Assembly: GCA_963662175.1 (NCBI GenBank)
Contig: OY759217.1
Span: forward strand, 6,202,562 to 6,266,561
Source of the DNA: Aradus depressus
Taxonomy: Eukaryota; Arthropoda; Insecta; Hemiptera; Aradidae
DNA: 64,000 nucleotides
Direction of reading: 5' to 3'
The translations under genes and the position numbers were made by a program. Positions 11,613-21,849 of the stretch are shown piece by piece (the first letter of the stretch is position 1; the number at the start of each line of letters is the position of its first letter). Below the pieces are notes generated by a model. It made no database searches, was not told the origin of the DNA, and saw nothing but the letters and a program-made list of their open reading frames with translations.

Positions 11613-14321
11613 CTAGTCCTGGAGCAGGTCCCTCTGCCATATCCGCTTGAGGCGTCGTGGTGGATTTGTGGGGAGAATGTTTGTAGACAATTCTTGTATA
11701 AGTGGATTGGCGTGATGATGGAGTTTGTCGTGAAAATTTTGATATCGTGTCTTGATAACAGAAGGTACAAATGGGATATTGAGGTCATTATGTAATGTGA
11801 GGTTGGAAACGTAAAATGGTGCATTGGCAATGTGGCGTAGTATGATGGATTGTATTGACTGAAGGCGTTGTATGTTTGATTTTTTGGCTGATCCCCATAT
11901 CTCGATGCCGTAAGTCCAGATGGGTTTAAGTATAGTGTTGTAAATGTGAAGTTTGTTTTCAAGCGATAATGTCGATCGTCGTCCGATGATGGATTTCAGT
12001 CGTCCAAATCGTCTTTTGAGGTCTGTGCGTTTCAGTCTGATATGAGTTGTCCAAGTTAAACGTCTGTCTAAATGAAGTCCTAGATATCGTACAGTGTCGG
12101 ATGCAGGAATGGGCTGGTTGTTAATGTAAACTGGTGGACAAGTGTTGTGTCTGAGGGTAAATGTGGTTTGCAGAAATTTGTCTCCATTAATTTTTATTCT
12201 CCATTTGTTGGCCCAATCTGTTAGCTGGTGTAAATGTTCCTGTAAGTGTGAGCTTGCTTGTGTTGGGTCTGAGTGTGTTGAGAGAATGGCTGTGTCGTCT
12301 GCGTACGTAGCGAGTAGTGTGTTTTCGTGTTGTGGAATGTGTGATGTGTAGAGAGAGAAGAGTAGGGGACTGAGGGAACTTCCTTGGGGGACTCCAGCTT
12401 TGACCTCCAAAAAATGCGATGAAAAAGATCCCTCAGACACCCTAAAGTTTCTGTTCTCTAAGAATGACTTAAGTATTAAATAATATGTGTGAGGAAGGTG
12501 AGTTTTAAGTGTGTATAGCAAGCCTGGGTGCCAGACACGATCAAACGCTTTTTCAATGTCCAGAAATACGCCTGTGCAAAACTCTTTTCTTTCAAAGCTG
12601 GTGGCGATGTAATCGACCAAACGATGACACTGGTGTATTGTCGAATGTCTTTGTCGAAAGCCAAATTGATGGTCTGGGAGAAGGTTGTCTTGTGCAGTGA
12701 TGTAGGTTAGTCTGTCCAGTAGAAGTCTCTCTAGTGGTTTGGATATCACAGGAAGCAGACTTATAGGACGGTATGACGAGGCCTGGTCTGGGGTTTTCCC
12801 TGGTTTGAGAATCATCCTTACTACTGACATCTTCCAGACAAGGGGATAGTAACATAGTCGTAGTACTGAGTTGTATAGGTTCGTCAAGTAAATTAGTCCT
12901 TTTCTCGGTAGCTGTCTTAGTATCTCAGCGGTTATCAGATCATGACCTGGAGATTTGCATAAAGGGAGTTGTTTGATTGTCAGTTCAACTTCATTGGGAT
13001 TGAATGCCTTTGGTGGGGGAGTTAGCTGAAGAGGGGTGGTAAGTTGTGTCAGTACTCGGTCTGTGTGTTGGTCGTCTCCTATGTCCTCGTGGGGAGTGAA
13101 TACTTTGGAAAGATAATCAGCGTAGAGGTCTGCCTTCTCCTGGTCTGACCTAGTCCAAGCCTCGTCATCCTGCCGAAGGGGGTGTGATACCCGAGCATTG
13201 CCAAGAAGCCGCTTCGTCGCTGTCCAAAGTGAGTTATCTCGAGCCGCCAGAGTCGAGATATATGTCTCATGTCTGTACTGTTTTAGTTTGGAAAGTTCTG
13301 TAGAGAGGGTTCGCCGGAGTTGATTGTATGTCTGTCTGTCGGAAGGGTACCTCGATCTTTGCCATCGAGACCTGGCCGCTCTTTTCTCTCTTATCATCTG
13401 CAGGATGTGTGGTGGGAGGGATATGTTGTTGTGTGAGCGTCTTGGTCTGGGTGGTCGGCAGGATTTTGTCACAGCTTCTTGAATCCAAGTTGTGAATTTA
13501 CCTGCTGCGACTTCAAGTTCGTCTCGTGTCCGTATGGTACTGTTTAAGTTTATTTTGTCCTCCAGTTCTCCTCTGAAACAGTCCCAGTTTATTGGTCCTG
13601 TTATTAGTGATGGCCTCTGAGGCCGGGCCAGGGGTTTGGAGCCTAGTTCAAGTAAAACTGGGGAGTGGTCTGATGATAAGTCGTCTAAGGCAGTCACAGA
13701 AGTATGAGATGCGTTTATATGGGATGTAATAAAATAGTCGAGTAAGTCAGGGGATTTAGTGATGGATGTGGGCCAATACGTTGGTTGTCTTGGGGCTATG
13801 ATGTCATAACGGGAAGAATTTAGTAGTCCAAGTAGTCTCCGTCCTCTAGTGTTGGTCGTGCGGCACCCAAAATGCACATGTTTGGCGTTCAGATCGCCAC
13901 CAGCTATGAATCGTGAACCCAGGCCTTGGAGGAATGTGGTCATGTCGTGTTGTGTCAGTGCCTTGTTGGGTGGGCTGTAAGCTGAACAGATTGTTAATGG
14001 GCTGGAGTTGCAATTAATAGAGACGGTTGTGTATTGAAGTGACATGGTAGGTGTTTGTGGTATGACGGTGTGCTGGATGCTGTTATGTATGAGGATGAGG
14101 CTGCCGCCATGTGCTGTTCCGTCAGGATGGTCTGTTCTGTATGTTACGTAGTCCATGATGTGAAAGTATAGTTTGGAAGTCAAATGTGTCTCAGTAATTA
14201 GTGCTATATCAATTTTTTTGTCGTTAAGAAGTATTTCCAGTTCATGTTTATGGGAGATCAGCCCATTGGCATTCCACAGTAGGAGTTTTAGTTTGTTATT
14301 TGTGTGTATTGTGTGAATCAT
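11613..14321 (-). CDS. LINE ORF2: endonuclease and reverse transcriptase (902 aa, intact)
   Basis: This enzyme nicks target DNA and reverse-transcribes the element RNA at the nick. The N-terminal APE-type endonuclease (about 1-225) shows LLLWNANGL, ALITETHL, GGDLNAKH and SSDHSPVL, which carry the expected Asn, Glu, Asp and His residues. The RT domain (about 450-740) shows SYRPISLLPVISKPLE, FGFRQRHST, FLDIEKAFDRVW, GVPQGSSLSPLLF and the catalytic YADDTAIL. A Trp/Arg-rich C-terminus follows and there is no RNase H. Length is usual for Jockey ORF2. Its ATG overlaps the ORF1 stop as ATGA (14318-14321), suggesting termination-reinitiation. No premature stop is visible, so it may still encode active protein. 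Confidence 0.93.
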   Translation of the reverse strand: MIHTIHTNNKLKLLLWNANGLISHKHELEILLNDKKIDIALITETHLTSKLYFHIMDYVTYRTDHPDGTAHGGSLILIHNSIQHTVIPQTPTMSLQYTTVSINCNSSPLTICSAYSPPNKALTQHDMTTFLQGLGSRFIAGGDLNAKHVHFGCRTTNTRGRRLLGLLNSSRYDIIAPRQPTYWPTSITKSPDLLDYFITSHINASHTSVTALDDLSSDHSPVLLELGSKPLARPQRPSLITGPINWDCFRGELEDKINLNSTIRTRDELEVAAGKFTTWIQEAVTKSCRPPRPRRSHNNISLPPHILQMIREKRAARSRWQRSRYPSDRQTYNQLRRTLSTELSKLKQYRHETYISTLAARDNSLWTATKRLLGNARVSHPLRQDDEAWTRSDQEKADLYADYLSKVFTPHEDIGDDQHTDRVLTQLTTPLQLTPPPKAFNPNEVELTIKQLPLCKSPGHDLITAEILRQLPRKGLIYLTNLYNSVLRLCYYPLVWKMSVVRMILKPGKTPDQASSYRPISLLPVISKPLERLLLDRLTYITAQDNLLPDHQFGFRQRHSTIHQCHRLVDYIATSFERKEFCTGVFLDIEKAFDRVWHPGLLYTLKTHLPHTYYLILKSFLENRNFRVSEGSFSSHFLEVKAGVPQGSSLSPLLFSLYTSHIPQHENTLLATYADDTAILSTHSDPTQASSHLQEHLHQLTDWANKWRIKINGDKFLQTTFTLRHNTCPPVYINNQPIPASDTVRYLGLHLDRRLTWTTHIRLKRTDLKRRFGRLKSIIGRRSTLSLENKLHIYNTILKPIWTYGIEIWGSAKKSNIQRLQSIQSIILRHIANAPFYVSNLTLHNDLNIPFVPSVIKTRYQNFHDKLHHHANPLIQELSTNILPTNPPRRLKRIWQRDLLQD

Positions 14322-14897
14322 TTTGATAGTTTTGGAATGAGCTCTGAAACAAGTGTTGTGAGGAGGGTGATGAGGGGTGTGATGACAGATTTGAAATCAG
14401 CGAGAAATGAGGTGAGCGTGTTGGCGATGTCGATACTACCTGAAGCAGGCATGGGAGGGGGGACCGTCTCCGAGGCGGCCGCATCTCTGTAGCTCCTCTC
14501 CGGCCGGACCCCAGCAGTAGGGGCGGCTGGCATTGCAGCTGGGTAGTCAGTCTGGCTGAGTGGTGGCGGCCTCCGGGCGGCTTCCTCCTGGCTGGTTCTT
14601 CTGTTCTTCAACTGCTGGTAAACCATGCAGCCGCGATAACTGGCAGGGTGCGGGCCTCCACAGAGAGCGCACGTAGCTGGAGTGTCTCTCGTCTTTTGGC
14701 AGTCCTTCGTAAAATGGTCCTGGCCACATTTCACGCACTTTGGTGGGTGGTTGCAGTAACCCCTCGTATGGAGGAGCTCCTGGCAGCGGTGACATTGAGG
14801 AATGACTCCTCGCTGTCGTGGCTCTTCTACAGTTATTCTCTGGCAAGCCAGAAATTGTAGCTTAAAAATATTTTTATTGGTATCACTAGGGTCTAGA
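14318..14897 (-). pseudogene. LINE ORF1 C-terminal half: gag-like zinc knuckles
   Basis: This is the nucleic-acid-binding end of the Jockey gag-like protein. Three knuckles are readable in one frame: CHRCQELLHTRGYC (CX2CX4HX4C), CVKCGQDHFTKDC and CALCGGPHPASYRGC. The frame continues upstream as a typical gag segment (FLACQRITVEEPRQRG) to the A/T homopolymer near 14902, where it loses register with the N-terminal half. It ends at the ATGA overlap with ORF2. Confidence 0.85.
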
Positions 14898-14898
14898 T

Positions 14899-15495
14899 CT
14901 ACAAAAAAAAAATAGGAAGTGGAATTTTGGTTTTCCTGTTGAGAGCGTTAATGACGCTCCTGACACGGTAGCCTTGCTTCGTCAGGTCCTCTTTTATTTC
15001 TGCGACATCAGTGGATGGGTGAAGTTGTTTGAGAACTATACGAAATGACTTTTCTGTTTGGAGCTGGTACGTGTGGAAGTCAGCCTCACGCATCTGTAAA
15101 TATTTAATGGTTTTCCGATAGCCATCTGAACTACTGGTCGCGATAGACGTTTTATTGGCTTTAGTTTCTAGTGTGAATGAGTCCTTCCCAATGAGCGCAA
15201 GCAGGTCTTCTTTTAATCTTTTTATGTCGTTCAGATTTCGAGTATATATTTTTGGAGTTTTTTTTTGTAATTTTTCTACTGTTGGCTCCTCATCCATTTT
15301 TTGAGAATCATTTCTTTCTGTATCATGTACTATAAGCTTGGTGAGAGGCTGAAAAGGATTGGGCGTAATGAAATTTGGAATGGTGATTTCGTGACTTTTG
15401 AAAAATTTTTCAGGGATGGGTGAATGAGATGAAGATCGTTTTGATTTTCCCTGGGCTCGTGTGGGTGCGGGGCTGGGTGATGGTTGAGTGGTCAT
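14899..15495 (-). pseudogene. LINE ORF1 N-terminal half (frameshifted)
   Basis: The frame begins MTTQPSPSPAPTRAQGKSKR, a low-complexity basic N-terminus usual in Jockey gag proteins. It continues through the segment that precedes the knuckles, and stops after NALNRKTKIPLPIFF where the reading runs into a T/A homopolymer at about 14902-14911. One base fewer in the run would join it to the downstream zinc-knuckle frame. The lesion may be a genuine mutation or a homopolymer sequencing error. The 15496-15731 leader is AT-rich. Confidence 0.8.
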
Positions 15496-15759
15496 GGCTT
15501 ACCTTCCGTCTTCAAGTTCCTTTGGGAACCCGCGGGGCAGCAACAATAGTCCGGTAATATTTAACGAAAAAACAATAAAACTGATAACACTAAACACATA
15601 ATAAATAAAAATGAATGTTAATAAACTGAAAAAGAATAATTGAAATGCAAAAGAAAAACAAATAAACGAAAATCACATAAGTTAACCTTAAATAGGAATG
15701 TTCACTCTATGATAGCTATGACAGCTATATATAAGAAAGAATTAGAATCATTTTTTTTA

Positions 15760-17515
15760 GAACATTTTATTTCACAATAACAATAATAAGCATTAAATTA
15801 TAGGCCTCACTATTGCTTTATACAGGATGGGCATGTTATTAGGGTGAGCACCCCAGCTGATACCTGCCAGCGCTTTTAGAACATTTATACTTTTTTTAGA
15901 TTTTGTAATTATCTCGTCTAAATGAGTTTTAAAATTTAGTTTATTATCTAGTGTTAGTCCTAAATTTTTTTTTGTTTTTCAGTATTAATGGATTTATTGT
16001 CTACTTCCAACTTGATATTTTCAAATTTTATTATTTTCTTCGTGAAAGGAAGCAGTGCACATTTGTCCGGGTTTATTGTTAATTTGAGTTTGTCTAGTAC
16101 CCTTGTGATGGTTGTATCCCTCGAGTATGATGTGAGTGGCTGTCTCTATTGTCTGTTGGGTGGTGAATATAACGATGTCGTCAGCGTACTGGATGAGGGT
16201 TAGTTCCTGAGGCAGGTCGTGATGAAGCTGGCTGGTGTAGATGTTGAAGAGGAGAGGCGACCAGACGTCCCCCTGCAGGAGCCCCTGCTCGCTCTCCACC
16301 ACCACCTCCCCCTCGGTCGTCTTGATGAAGAATCTCTTCTTTCGGATGCATTCGTAGATCCATCTAATTATCTTGTCCGGCACTCTGCATTCTATTAGTC
16401 TGTCCATCAGGCTTTGGGTTTGGACATTATCATAAGCCTTACTGACATTGATGAATAGTGCCAGGAGTATCTGCTTCTTTCTGAATGCTTCTTCTACAGC
16501 ACTGACTAGCAACATGAGGGCATCCGCAGTTGACCTGCACTTTCTAAATCCCAGGGAGTAGGGGCTCAACAGTCGATGTTTCTCTACAAACCACTCCAGT
16601 CGGTTTTTTATCATACCATTCATGATCTTGGCCAGACATGGGATCAGGGCTATTCCACGATAGGAACTTACTAGCTCCAGATTTTTATTCGGTTTTGGAA
16701 TGGGAATGATGTTAATGTTCCGCCACTCCTCCGGCAGTTCGCATCTAGAGAACATCCCATTGTACATCTCTAGTAATGTTTCCTTTGCTTCGGTGGGGAG
16801 ATGCTTGACCATTTCATAGTTGACTTCATCTCTGCCAGGTGCGCTACCTTTCTTCCTGTAGAGGACTGCTTCTAGCTCCGACCTCTGGAATGGTTGAGTC
16901 ATGAACGGGACCTCTCTGTCGTCACAGTGCCTTCTCCTCAGTGGGATCACATATGTATCCAGTTTCTCCTCCTGTGATTGAAGCTAGAAAGTCAGTAGCT
17001 GCATTTTTATTTTCTATTATCCTGTTCTTTTCTTGTTTAATTTTGCCTCGGATATCTCTTATTTTTTTCCACATAACATTTAGCATATTAGGTGTGACGT
17101 TTTCCGTAAATTCTATCCAACATTTTTTTTTTCTTCTCATCAATTTTTTGGTTAAGTTAATCTTTTGCCTCATTTCTTTATATGTCTGAAGTGTCATATT
17201 CTTCTTGAAGTTTTTGATTGAATCTATTTTTTCTTCATGTGCTTTTTTTATTTCATCATTCCATCAGCATTTGGCCTTGACTTTGCGATTTGGTCCGGTC
17301 TTATATCGTGGAATAGCCCTGTCTCCTGCCCTGTTCATGATGGCTAGCAGGTGGCTGATGTTAGTCATGCTGGCGGTCGCTAACTCCTTTCCGACTTCCG
17401 TCTGATACGTGGTGTAGTCTGCCTGTCTGTTCGGGGTGAGTGGAGTGTCCAGTTACTGATCACCCGCTTGACGTTGTCAAAGACAATTTTATATTTGAAG
17501 CAGAACGAACGCGTT
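15760..17515 (-). pseudogene. Decayed LINE: EN tail and RT domain fragments, minus strand
   Basis: The pieces read in order on the minus strand. An endonuclease-linker remnant with frame breaks lies at about 17515-17200. A linker frame follows at 17197-16922 (FTENVTPNMLNVMWKKIRDI). RT lies at 16950-16021, with SYRGIALIPCLAKIM, LGFRKCRSTADALMLL, NVSKAYDNV, QGLLQGDVWSPLLFNIYTS and YADDIVIF. A palm/thumb stretch at about 15990-15790 (NLGLTLDNKLNFKTHLDEI) is in another frame after a one-base insertion near 16071. It ends abruptly after the thumb, with AATAAA and a short A-run near 15755. It differs from the neighbouring Jockey copy; I place it in the I/R1/Jockey assemblage only. The FINV in place of FLDI in the RT palm suggests loss of a catalytic Asp. 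Confidence 0.8.
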
Positions 17516-17544
17516 TTTTTTGAAACGCCAGAATCATTCCAAAC

Positions 17545-17760
17545 GCACACTTTCACATGAAGATCAACTTGGAAGAGGGGGAACAGGTATGACTGAGGAC
17601 GCCGATGCTACGTCGGGGCAGAAACGCGAAGCTGCAGCAGCCCTGGGCTGGACCGTACAAGGTAGTGTCAGACGTGACCTATCGAACTCAAGACCTGCGT
17701 CGTCCTCGCCGTCCACTTCAACAGTCTTCGGTACAGAACTATATTTTTACAATACAAAAT
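17545..17760 (+). pseudogene. Ty3/gypsy integrase C-terminal (GPY/F) remnant
   Basis: A plus-strand frame reads LEEGEQV, then a stop where Trp is expected, then LRTPMLRRGRNAKLQQPW, AGPYKVV and SDVTYRTQD. This is the hallmark order of the gypsy integrase tail (GPY/F module plus SDVTYRIQ). Nothing else of the element is present, so it is an isolated fragment between a decayed LINE and a SINE. Confidence 0.7.
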
Positions 17761-17781
17761 CAAAATTATTATGTAAAGTGA

Positions 17782-18142
17782 GGGCGCTGGTAGCTCAGAA
17801 GTAGCATCTAGCCTAGCGGGTTCGAAATCCGGTCGTCCTTCGGATGGCACATTAAGCAATAGTCCCGAGCCTGTACCATTTCAAGTACTAGGTTTTATTT
17901 ATTTTTTTTGTATGTTACTTTTTTTTATTGGCTTCGGCAGACACCACACTAGCCATATGTGTTCGTTATTAAGTTAATTATTATTACATCCATGGCGCCG
18001 GGAGGGAGTTCTATCTACGAAATAAAACTCACTCCCGGACGGGATTCGAACCCGCAAACCATGGTGAGACCATGCGACCAAAGCCCTACGCCCTAGCCCG
18101 CACGGCCATCATGGCCCCCTCAGGTACTAGTTAAAGACCCTG
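17782..18142 (+). mobile_element. tRNA-derived SINE (family 1), interrupted by a second SINE
   Basis: The head GGGCGCTGGTAGCTCAGAAG contains a pol III box A (TAGCTCAG) and GGTTCGAAATCC is a good box B. The body (CTTCGGATGGCACATTAAGC, then AGTCCCGAGCCTGTAC) is shared with the copy at 55037. The body stops at 17891 and resumes at 18121 (CAGGTACTAGTTAAAGACCC), so 17892-18120 is an insertion. The tRNA-like part has no clean cloverleaf and is not a functional tRNA gene. Confidence 0.75.
17892..18120 (-). mobile_element. Second tRNA-derived SINE nested in the first, minus strand
   Basis: Read on the minus strand from 18120, GATGGCCGTGCGGGCTAGGG resembles box A of a tRNA-Leu/Ser-type gene and GGTTCGAATCCC is a perfect box B. 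An inverted GGGAG...CTCCC body and an A-rich tail reaching 17892 follow. CAAGTACTAG (17882-17891) and CAGGTACTAG (18121-18130) flank it and look like a 10-bp target duplication with one mismatch. Confidence 0.75.
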
Positions 18143-18693
18143 TTTGTGCTTTACATTGTTCTTACTGCCTTTCCCCCACTCCTCAGTTTTTTAATCCCTA
18201 GCAGCTCTACTCCAGGACTTTTCATGACTTCCGGCCTTACGGAGCCATTTTCTCTATCATTGTATTTCTCATGTTATTCTCAACGTTTTTCTCATTGTTA
18301 TTTCTCTGTCTAGTATTTCTCCTCTCTGTTTCCTTTATTATGCCACAAATATTTACTCTGGATCATCACCTCATTTCTTCTCTACGTAGGGTGCAGAGCT
18401 CTCGCCCCACCACATCTTTCAGACTACGCCAAGGTAGGTTCCTTTCCAATTTTATTTGGGGCAATTCTCACCGTATTAAATTTTACATTATTTGCCCTAT
18501 AAAGATTTGATCTTCTCGGGCCAAAAATATTCTCTTTACAGTCCATTTTCTCTATATCTTTCAAAGTCAAAATTTTCTGTCATCAATTTGTCAATTTCCA
18601 ACTGTTGATTATCATTTTATTGCTCTACCAAAATTGGATATATTTATAATTTACCTTCAATACTCTACAAGTTAAGTTATACTACCTACATCT
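18143..18693. other. AT-rich spacer, nothing recognised
   Basis: About 550 bp of AT-rich sequence with short spurious open frames. I see no conserved motif, repeat or RNA feature. Confidence 0.5.
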
Positions 18694-19100
18694 ATAAAGC
18701 CGGCTCCACATTCTCGGCGAGACTACCCGAGAGTCGGCGAACACGAGAGTGTAGAGGGCGTTCTCGCCTATCCTCGAGCATTCTCGCCTCGCCTCGCCTG
18801 TTCTGTGTCGGTATTTCCGACCCGAGTCAAGGGGCTCTCGTGGTGTTTACACTGTTTTATGAACCTGGTTTTTTTTATTAAAGTTAAATTTTGTATTTTT
18901 AAATATGACCAACTGGAGCAACGAACGGGAGTTGGAATTTTTAGAGATTTACCAAAGCGAGCCAGTGTTCCGTACCTCAAAGACAGAAATAAAGTCCATA
19001 ATGCTTGGAGCCGCATTAGTGAAGTGCTAAACATACCGGTTGTTGATTCAAAAAAATCTATTATAATTTATCGTTGTCATCCACCATCTTCATTTTTTTT
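18694..19100 (+). pseudogene. MADF-domain fragment beside a DNA-transposon-like terminus
   Basis: From 18904 a frame reads NWSNERELEFLEIYQSEPVF. After a shift it continues as YLKDRNKVHNAWSRISEVL. This is the pattern of a MADF (Myb/SANT-like) DNA-binding domain, broken by an indel near 18965. Upstream, TAAAGCCGGCTCCACATTCT at 18694 has the look of a PIF/Harbinger terminal inverted repeat behind a TAA target, and those elements often carry a MADF-type accessory gene. No matching right terminus and no transposase were found, so the transposon assignment is inference. 19100-20060 is AT-rich spacer holding only a roughly palindromic segment near 19538-19564. Confidence 0.45.
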
Positions 19101-20059
19101 ACAAGGTTTTCTAACTTTTTTAGTATCACATGTAAGCACATAATTGTAATGAGCATGTCCTTGTTTACTTGAACATCCTTCTATAAACCTTTCTCTTAAT
19201 ACTAAGCCATGCACTACTATTTTTGTAGTATTTTCTATTAATCAAGAATTTTTTTTTATATTCCGACCTTATTTTGGAATAAACAAATAGTAAAAAAAGT
19301 CTTTCTGTTTTCAGTCATTTTCCAATGGAAAAAGGGCCTTTGTCATTTTCAGCTGTTTTTTTATTATATTACAATTGTTTCAGTTCAAAATTGCGCTCCT
19401 GTAAAATTTGAAAAACCTGACATAGGCCCTTCTTCCAGACACCCATTAAATTATTCTTACTGTCAACCCTGCTTATTGTTTTATTATAAATTGTAAAACA
19501 AATAAAGAAATATAACAATTTCTTTTAACATTTTTAGGTTGAGGTCCTGTACAGGATCCTCAACTTCCACACCTTTTCAAATAAACAGAATACATTGCAT
19601 AAGAAATGAGTGTTAATATGAAAAATATGTCTGGAATTTTCTTTGGATATGACAGTCGAGTTATAGTAGCCACAGCTGTGAATATCTGTGTCGATCAGAA
19701 ACGTGGATCTGATCTGAAGAAGTTGGTTAAAAAATGTGTATCGGAAATCGGAAATCGGAATGTCTATCAGAATAGACAGTCTTGAAGGAGGAGGCGATGA
19801 AAGAAGGAGCGATAGTAGCCTGGTCAGTGGTAGAAAGAACCGAACTAACAGAGGATGAAGGGCTTGGCCTCCCGGATCCGCTCTGTTCAAGTACCGGCGG
19901 CGTTTGTCCAGGATCCTCACGTTCCTGCGGCGACAAAAAAAAAAGTTCGGTGAATCATTGGCAATGTACTTCCTCAGAACGTATTAACCAATTAACGTTT
20001 TGCTCCCTTTCCAAAATGAGTCGACCGTTTGCGTTAATATTTAACAGATGGCTTAAGGG

Positions 20060-20640
20060 TGTCCTAAATCCTCACACTAAATTTTGAGTCGATGAATTCA
20101 TTACATAGGCAGTTATTAGAGTTCTTGAATTGAGCTCCTTGCTTTCGGCCAATATCGCTGAAATTCGATAGGTTATTTTCCCATTGGGTTTTGACTTTAA
20201 ATATGAATTTCCATTCCTTTACAAACATTATATTATTATTACATTACGTTATTGGGGCTTATTAGTTGAGTCTTCCCCTCTGATCCTCCCTTCCTTTCCG
20301 CTGACCGCTGAAAATCAATGTGTCGTCCTTATGGGGTTTTGTATTCAGATATGAAATTTTGTGTCGGTATGTTCATTACAACGGCAGCTTTTAAGTTAAG
20401 TCTTTCCCCTAATCCCCCTCTTTCATTTGGCTGAAAATCGATAGATGTTGTCCGTATGTGACTTTGGTAATTTTTTATCGATAAATTCATTCTATCTGCA
20501 GTTATTAGAGCTTATACTTTAATTTCCCCTTTTCCTTTGGTCGTTTTGGCAGAAAAACAACAGGTGTTGACATAAAAGGATTCTGGATTCACATACAGAA
20601 TTGCGTATTGATAAATTCATTCTAACGGGAGTTATCGTGT
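20060..20640. repeat. Diverged tandem repeat, about 110-150 bp period
   Basis: The motif GTCGATAAATTCATTxxATCxGCAGTTATTAG recurs in degenerate form near 20087, 20362, 20479 and 20606, each followed by a pyrimidine-rich stretch. Related single copies occur near 44880 (+), and inverted near 49903 and 50296. It appears to be an old dispersed repeat with a small local array. Confidence 0.55.
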
Positions 20641-20751
20641 ACAAAGTCATACGGAAAGAATATTTTTTTTTTTCAATGTGGAATCTAGAGGTCGGAAGAT
20701 ATGAAATTCCGTTGAAAACTGCGCATCGAACTTTTGACCGGGTTAATTCTC

Positions 20752-21483
20752 ATATGCCTAACTTGATAATAATCTTGGGGACATCAGCCAGGAGTGCTAG
20801 GGGTAGAAATCAGTGTCAATAAGTCTGTCGTTCTGTAATGTCGATCTGTTCTGCGAAAAGAATTGTTTTAAAAAGTGGTATATCCTTGGACATACGGATT
20901 AGTTACCTGTAGTAAAGAAGGATGCTAATGAAGAAACACTGAAGGAGGGGAGATACGTAGTATAATAAGTGAGACTATCGAAGAATGAAGGGCTTGGCGA
21001 CTCAACTTCGCTCTCTTCAAGTTCTTGCGTGTGTCCAGGCTCCAAACCTATTCGAAACGAAAACATAGTGAGATTATTTCTTGTGAAATATACTTGTTCA
21101 ACGTGCTCTAAGAGGCGTTTTAAAGGAAAAAGAAAAAATAATAAACTGGTATATGTCAGAAGTTATAAAAATCAAGGGTCAATAAGTCTGTCGTTCAGTA
21201 GTGTGAATCTGTTCGAGGGAAGAATGATTTTAAAAAGTTTTATATCCTAGTATATACGGATTGGATACCTGTCTTATACAAGGTTTGTGATAGGAAATAG
21301 CGACGAATAGAGGTTAGTAATAGAAAGAGCAGAACAAACAAAGGATGAGGGGCTTAGCGACTTGGTGCTGCGGATTGTAGAATGCATTGATAGTGGCGTT
21401 TAATAGGGTAGGCTTCATATGTGCAAAAGACTGGAGCTAACTGTAGGGGCATCCAACGTTACTATAATAACGGGTACACCAGC
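20752..21483 (+). repeat. Duplicated block, copy 1 (about 0.73 kb plus satellite B monomer)
   Basis: This block, beginning CATATGCCTAACTTGATAAT, is nearly identical to 25738-26440, including the GAAGGGCTTGGCGACTCAAC segment and the run into satellite B. A short related segment (GGGCTTGGC...TCAAGT) also occurs near 19860 and 44445. A partial satellite B monomer closes the block at 21430-21493. No coding content is supported. Confidence 0.85.
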
Positions 21484-21849
21484 AAAGGGTGCTAGAGTAT
21501 GTGCTTGGCAGCCAACGAGGCAACATGTCCTAGACCAGCTCCGCATCAGTGAAGTAGTTAAAGTGCTTTGTGAAGTGGTTATAGTGATCTAACTCAAAAA
21601 CAAAGTTGGCATTGTTAGAGGGTACAGTGTAAAGGCCCTCAATCCGAAATTTGGACACAATCAGAGGAGTGGTTTGCGCACAAGGGGTGAGTTCAACATA
21701 TATTATTATTTGAATTCCCCAAGTGGCAGTTGGGGTTGTGGGCGTGCCTAGGAGGAGAACGTATCCCAACCCACCCCGCACCACGCCCCCCTGAGCTCCC
21801 GCCGGCAGTGTTTCCCGTTTTCTTTCATTTATTTATTTATTTTTATTAT

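Larger units (their letters stand above)
11481..15731 (-). mobile_element. Near-full-length Jockey-like LINE, minus strand
   Basis: The element has an A-tail (T tract 11479-11499), a short 3' UTR, ORF2 (11613-14321), ORF1 in two frames (14318-15495) and a 5' leader to about 15731. TAAGAAAGAATT occurs at 11469-11480 and exactly again at 15732-15743, which fits a 10-12 bp target-site duplication (the terminal TT is ambiguous with the tail). The order gag-like ORF1 then EN-RT ORF2 without RNase H matches the Jockey clade. Only one frame-breaking lesion is obvious, in ORF1. Confidence 0.85.

Noticed and set aside
17782..17850. Possible tRNA gene (box A and box B present)
   Set aside because: No proper acceptor and anticodon stems, and the sequence continues into a body shared with another copy; it is a SINE head.
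18035..18120. Possible tRNA-Leu/Ser gene on the minus strand
   Set aside because: The pol III boxes are good, but the A-rich tail and flanking duplication show an inserted SINE.
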